Assembly (NCBI RefSeq): GCF_009799805.1
Contig: NZ_CP047050.1
Coordinates: 1,626,001 to 1,690,000, forward strand
Reading direction: 5' to 3'
Source of the DNA: Myroides phaeus
Lineage (GTDB): Bacteria; Bacteroidota; Bacteroidia; Flavobacteriales; Flavobacteriaceae
DNA length: 64,000 bases
Each line of letters begins with the position of its first letter. Position 1 is the stretch's first letter. Of this stretch, positions 62,179 through 64,000 are shown in pieces. The notes beneath the pieces are model-generated. The model saw only the letters and a program-made list of their open reading frames with translations, was not told the origin of the DNA and did not search any database. A program made the position numbers and the translations under genes.

Positions 62179-62217
62179 AAAAGGCTGAGTAGAGGTAACT
62201 CGCTCAGCCTTTTTTTA
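62179..62217 (+). terminator. Terminator between ccoP and ccoG
   Basis: Stem AAAGGCTGAG with CTCAGCCTTT around a 13-base loop, then a T run. The loop also holds ACTC, which can pair with GAGT in the left arm, so two structures compete. Confidence 0.75.
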
Positions 62218-62229
62218 AAACACAATACT

Positions 62230-63651
62230 ATGGCTACAGAAAAAGATGAGAGTTTCCGTGACTCCATAGGTACTATTGGTAAAGATGGGAAAAGAGTTTT
62301 TCTTCACCCTAAAAAACCTTCAGGACCTTTTTACAATAAACGTAAAATAGTTAGTTATTTATTAATCGCTTTTCTATTTGCGGCTCCATTTATTAAATTG
62401 AATGGGAATCAGTTTTTATTATTTAATGTAATAGATAGAAAGTTCAACATTTTTGGTTTTCCTTTTTGGCCACAAGATTTTTATTTAGTGGTAATATCAT
62501 TAATCATTGGTGTTGTTTTTGTTACTTTATTTACAGTTTCTTTTGGACGTATTTTCTGCGGTTGGATATGCCCACAGACTATTTTTATGGAAATGGTTTT
62601 TAGACGTATCGAATACTGGATTGACGGGGATAGAGGTGCTCAAATGAGGTTAGATAAACAACCTTGGAATGGTGAGAAAATTAGAAAACGTTTAACTAAA
62701 TGGTTTATTTTCTTCTTGATTTCATTTTCAATTGCGAATGTATTTTTAGCGTATATCATCGGATCAGACGCTGTAATACAAATGATGAAAGAAGGGCCAG
62801 CTAACCACGTTGGAAGATTTATTGGATTATTAATATTTACGACAGTATTTTACTTTGTATTTACTTGGTTTAGAGAACAAGTATGTGTAATTGCTTGTCC
62901 TTATGGTCGTTTACAGGGAGTTTTATTAGATAATAAATCTATCATTGTAGCTTATGACCACGTAAGAGGAGAAGGAGAAAATGGTCGTGCTAAGTTTAGA
63001 AAAGACGTTGATCGTCAAGCAGCTGGAATTGGTGATTGTATCGATTGTAAGCAATGTGTAAATGTTTGTCCAACAGGTATCGATATTCGTAATGGTACTC
63101 AATTAGAATGTACAAACTGTACTGCTTGTATTGATGAATGTGATCATATGATGGAGAGTGTAGGATTGCCAAAAGGTTTAATCCGTTACGCTTCAGAAGA
63201 AGAAATTACAGAGAATAAGAAGTTTAAGTTTACTCCAAGACAGAAAGGATATACAGCTGTTTTAGGAATTTTATCTTTCATTTTAGTAGGATTATTATTC
63301 TTAAGAACAGATGTTGAAGCAACTGTTTTACGTGTTGCAGGGCAAACATATGAACATAAAGGTGAGAACCTAAGTAATGTTTATACATTTAAAGTTGTTA
63401 ATAAAACAATGCGCGATTTTGAGGACATTAGTTTTAAACTTAAAGAGCCTGAGCAAGGAGAGATTATTTTAGTAGGGAAACCTATTATTAAAGTAGAAAA
63501 AGAAGGTTATGCAGAAGGAACAATGTTTATTGAAGTACCTCAATATTTATTAGAAAGCCACCGTACTAAAGTTAAAATTGAGGTGTATGATGGTGATAAA
63601 TTGATACAAACAACTTCAACAAACTTCCTTGGACCAAGAACATTAGATTAA
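62230..63651 (+). CDS. ccoG: Cytochrome oxidase accessory protein CcoG
   Basis: This 473-residue membrane protein has ferredoxin-like iron-sulfur motifs. The first half has several membrane segments with GRIFCGWICPQTIFMEMVFRRIEYWIDG and CVIACPYGRLQG. Two 4Fe-4S clusters are predicted in CIDCKQCVNVCPTG and CTNCTACIDECD (about residues 270-305). A membrane helix and an Ig-like C-terminal domain follow. CcoG is a copper reductase for oxidase assembly in studied bacteria. It is followed after 17 bases by ccoH. Confidence 0.95.
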   Translation: MATEKDESFRDSIGTIGKDGKRVFLHPKKPSGPFYNKRKIVSYLLIAFLFAAPFIKLNGNQFLLFNVIDRKFNIFGFPFWPQDFYLVVISLIIGVVFVTLFTVSFGRIFCGWICPQTIFMEMVFRRIEYWIDGDRGAQMRLDKQPWNGEKIRKRLTKWFIFFLISFSIANVFLAYIIGSDAVIQMMKEGPANHVGRFIGLLIFTTVFYFVFTWFREQVCVIACPYGRLQGVLLDNKSIIVAYDHVRGEGENGRAKFRKDVDRQAAGIGDCIDCKQCVNVCPTGIDIRNGTQLECTNCTACIDECDHMMESVGLPKGLIRYASEEEITENKKFKFTPRQKGYTAVLGILSFILVGLLFLRTDVEATVLRVAGQTYEHKGENLSNVYTFKVVNKTMRDFEDISFKLKEPEQGEIILVGKPIIKVEKEGYAEGTMFIEVPQYLLESHRTKVKIEVYDGDKLIQTTSTNFLGPRTLD

Positions 63652-63668
63652 TTTAAAATTTGTTAGGT

Positions 63669-64000
63669 ATGAAATTTAATTTTGGAACAGGAATTGTAAT
63701 TGCTATGGGATTATTCATGGTGTTTATATTACAGTATGTTATAAGAGTTCAAGTTAATCCGAAATTTGATAATGAGTTGGTTACTGAGAACTATTATCAA
63801 CAAGAAATAGAAGTTGATGGAAGACACGATAGAGAAGTTGCGGCTTTGAAATTATCTCGTCCAGTTGGAATAGAAGTATCATCAGAAGGTGTTGTTGTTT
63901 CTTTTCCTAAAGAATTTGATTATAAAAAAATTACCGGTAAAATATTCCTATATAGACCGTCTAACCAGAAATTAGACTTTGATATTCCTATATCTTTGTC
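63669..64000 (+). CDS. ccoH: FixH family protein CcoH (cut by window end)
   Basis: 110 codons are visible. An N-terminal membrane helix (about residues 5-24, GTGIVIAMGLFMVFILQYVI) is followed by VNPKFDNELVTENYYQQEIEVDG, the usual FixH/CcoH pattern, and by beta-strand segments such as VGIEVSSEGVVVSFPKEF. CcoH helps assemble or stabilise cbb3 oxidase. The 3' end lies outside the window. Confidence 0.88.
   Translation, partial: MKFNFGTGIVIAMGLFMVFILQYVIRVQVNPKFDNELVTENYYQQEIEVDGRHDREVAALKLSRPVGIEVSSEGVVVSFPKEFDYKKITGKIFLYRPSNQKLDFDIPISL

Noticed and set aside
1-64000. Mobile elements, prophage, integrons, defence islands
   Set aside because: No transposase, integrase, phage, restriction or toxin genes were found; gene content and base composition are uniform along the window.

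Overview
The window looks like chromosomal DNA of a low-GC Bacteroidota, most likely a member of the Flavobacteriaceae; I cannot fix the genus. Evidence: an intact gliding-motility lipoprotein gene (gldI); a long Asn/Lys-rich linker in Rho; a 1035-residue SecA; a fused CcoN-CcoO oxidase subunit; a two-subunit methylmalonyl-CoA mutase; outer-membrane proteins of the OmpW and OprO/P types; almost no Shine-Dalgarno sequences; and more than a dozen promoter -7 boxes of the Bacteroidetes form TAnnTTTG just upstream of genes. The content is nearly all housekeeping. I saw no insertion sequence, prophage, integrase or CRISPR array.

Layout. 1-5.1 kb: the start of a His-rich heavy-metal P-type ATPase (cut by the window edge), a MATE exporter, OmpW, a CoA-binding protein and a sodium:solute symporter. 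5.2-10.9 kb: recR, feoAB, a SanA-like protein and a DEAD-box helicase. 11.3-15.8 kb: an operon running leftward, udk, ftsB-like, then the small and large methylmalonyl-CoA mutase subunits. 16-20 kb: a siderophore-interacting protein, then lysC-lysA behind a leader that looks like a lysine attenuator. 20-29 kb: a lipoprotein, a porin, prmA-clpS, another lipoprotein, pyrE with an SRPBCC protein, Nudix, coaD-ddl, and a PASTA protein with a pseudouridine synthase. 29-43 kb: tilS-dsbD, DUF2911, purB, two small membrane proteins, lpdA, truA with an ABC exporter, an M64 peptidase and a YfcE-like phosphoesterase. 43-52 kb: a DUF4293 protein divergent from rho, two tRNA-Arg genes, a shrunken methyltransferase-like protein, an ABC ATPase, a cobalamin adenosyltransferase, a DUF2795 protein and secA. 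52-64 kb: SemiSWEET, then nrnA-gldI-peptidylprolyl isomerase, then an Fnr-type regulator divergent from the cbb3 oxidase cluster ccoI, ccoS, ccoNO, ccoQ, ccoP, ccoG, ccoH (cut by the window end).

Functional links. The cobalamin adenosyltransferase makes the cofactor used by the mutase 33 kb away. FeoAB and the siderophore-interacting protein both supply iron. The Fnr-type regulator probably controls its own neighbourhood: three near-identical palindromes (before ccoI, before ccoS and before ompW) sit at exactly the same distance from a TAnnTTTG-like box.

Most interesting signals. (1) A lysine-rich 18-codon leader ORF plus mutually exclusive hairpins and a strong terminator directly before lysC-lysA, which reads as a leader-peptide transcription attenuator for lysine. 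(2) The three Fnr-type sites with conserved geometry. (3) Two intergenic regions (about 6.06-6.15 kb and 40.57-40.68 kb) carrying short motifs repeated with an exact 11-bp period in inverted arms, a pattern I cannot assign to a known element.
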